Positions 5,384-5,389 of a stretch of DNA of 5,389 nucleotides are shown one piece after another (within the stretch, counting starts at the first letter, position 1; each line of letters begins with the position of its first letter). The stretch is from NCBI GenBank assembly GCA_947002045.1, contig CAMQJB010000078.1, positions 1 to 5,389 of the forward strand. Direction: 5' to 3'. The translations under genes and the position numbers were made by a program. The notes beneath the pieces were generated by a model. That model saw only the letters and a list, made by a program, of their open reading frames with translations, did no database searches and was not told the origin of the DNA. This DNA comes from an uncultured Collinsella sp. (GTDB lineage Bacteria; Actinomycetota; Coriobacteriia; Coriobacteriales; Coriobacteriaceae).

Positions 5384-5389
5384 CGGAAC

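Overview
The window looks like a piece of a GC-rich, Gram-positive, anaerobic gut actinobacterium, most likely a Coriobacteriia member such as Collinsella. This is an inference from three things: the GC-rich third codon positions, an actinobacterial-type GH13 alpha-glucosidase, and an oxygen-sensitive class III ribonucleotide reductase beside tRNA genes with encoded CCA ends. No taxonomic search was possible.

Layout. Positions 1-55 are the 3' three quarters of a tRNA-Gly(GCC), followed by a strong intrinsic terminator (64-90). About 300 nt of non-coding DNA follows, holding a large imperfect inverted repeat around a perfect small one, plus a 12-bp palindrome. A cytoplasmic GH13 alpha-glucosidase comes next (393-2126, 577 aa). 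It is followed by a compact tRNA transcription unit: a promoter with an upstream A-tract, a complete tRNA-Gly(GCC), a tRNA-Val(GAC) three bases later, and an intrinsic terminator (2429-2468). About 590 nt without a convincing gene then leads to nrdD (3058-5280, 740 aa). The last 109 nt hold only a long hairpin; nrdG, the expected activase gene, is not reached.

How the parts relate. The two large genes are separate units on the same strand. The glucosidase should release glucose from imported short alpha-glucans. NrdD makes dNTPs for DNA synthesis without oxygen. The control region of nrdD is the richest part of the window. It has two NrdR boxes exactly 32 bp apart, with the probable -35 between them and the -10 inside the second. 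The predicted leader is about 220 nt and contains three perfect 7-bp pairings. Two of these cross each other, as in a pseudoknot or a two-state switch, just upstream of the Shine-Dalgarno sequence. One stem is identical on both strands to the acceptor stem of the neighbouring tRNA-Gly.

The two tRNA-Gly copies share an identical 55-nt stretch in direct orientation around the glucosidase gene. This could allow the gene to be lost by recombination, or could mark an old insertion. No integrase, transposase, CRISPR array or phage gene is present. The best candidate for something undescribed is the nrdD leader RNA, followed by the structured intergenic element at 102-206.
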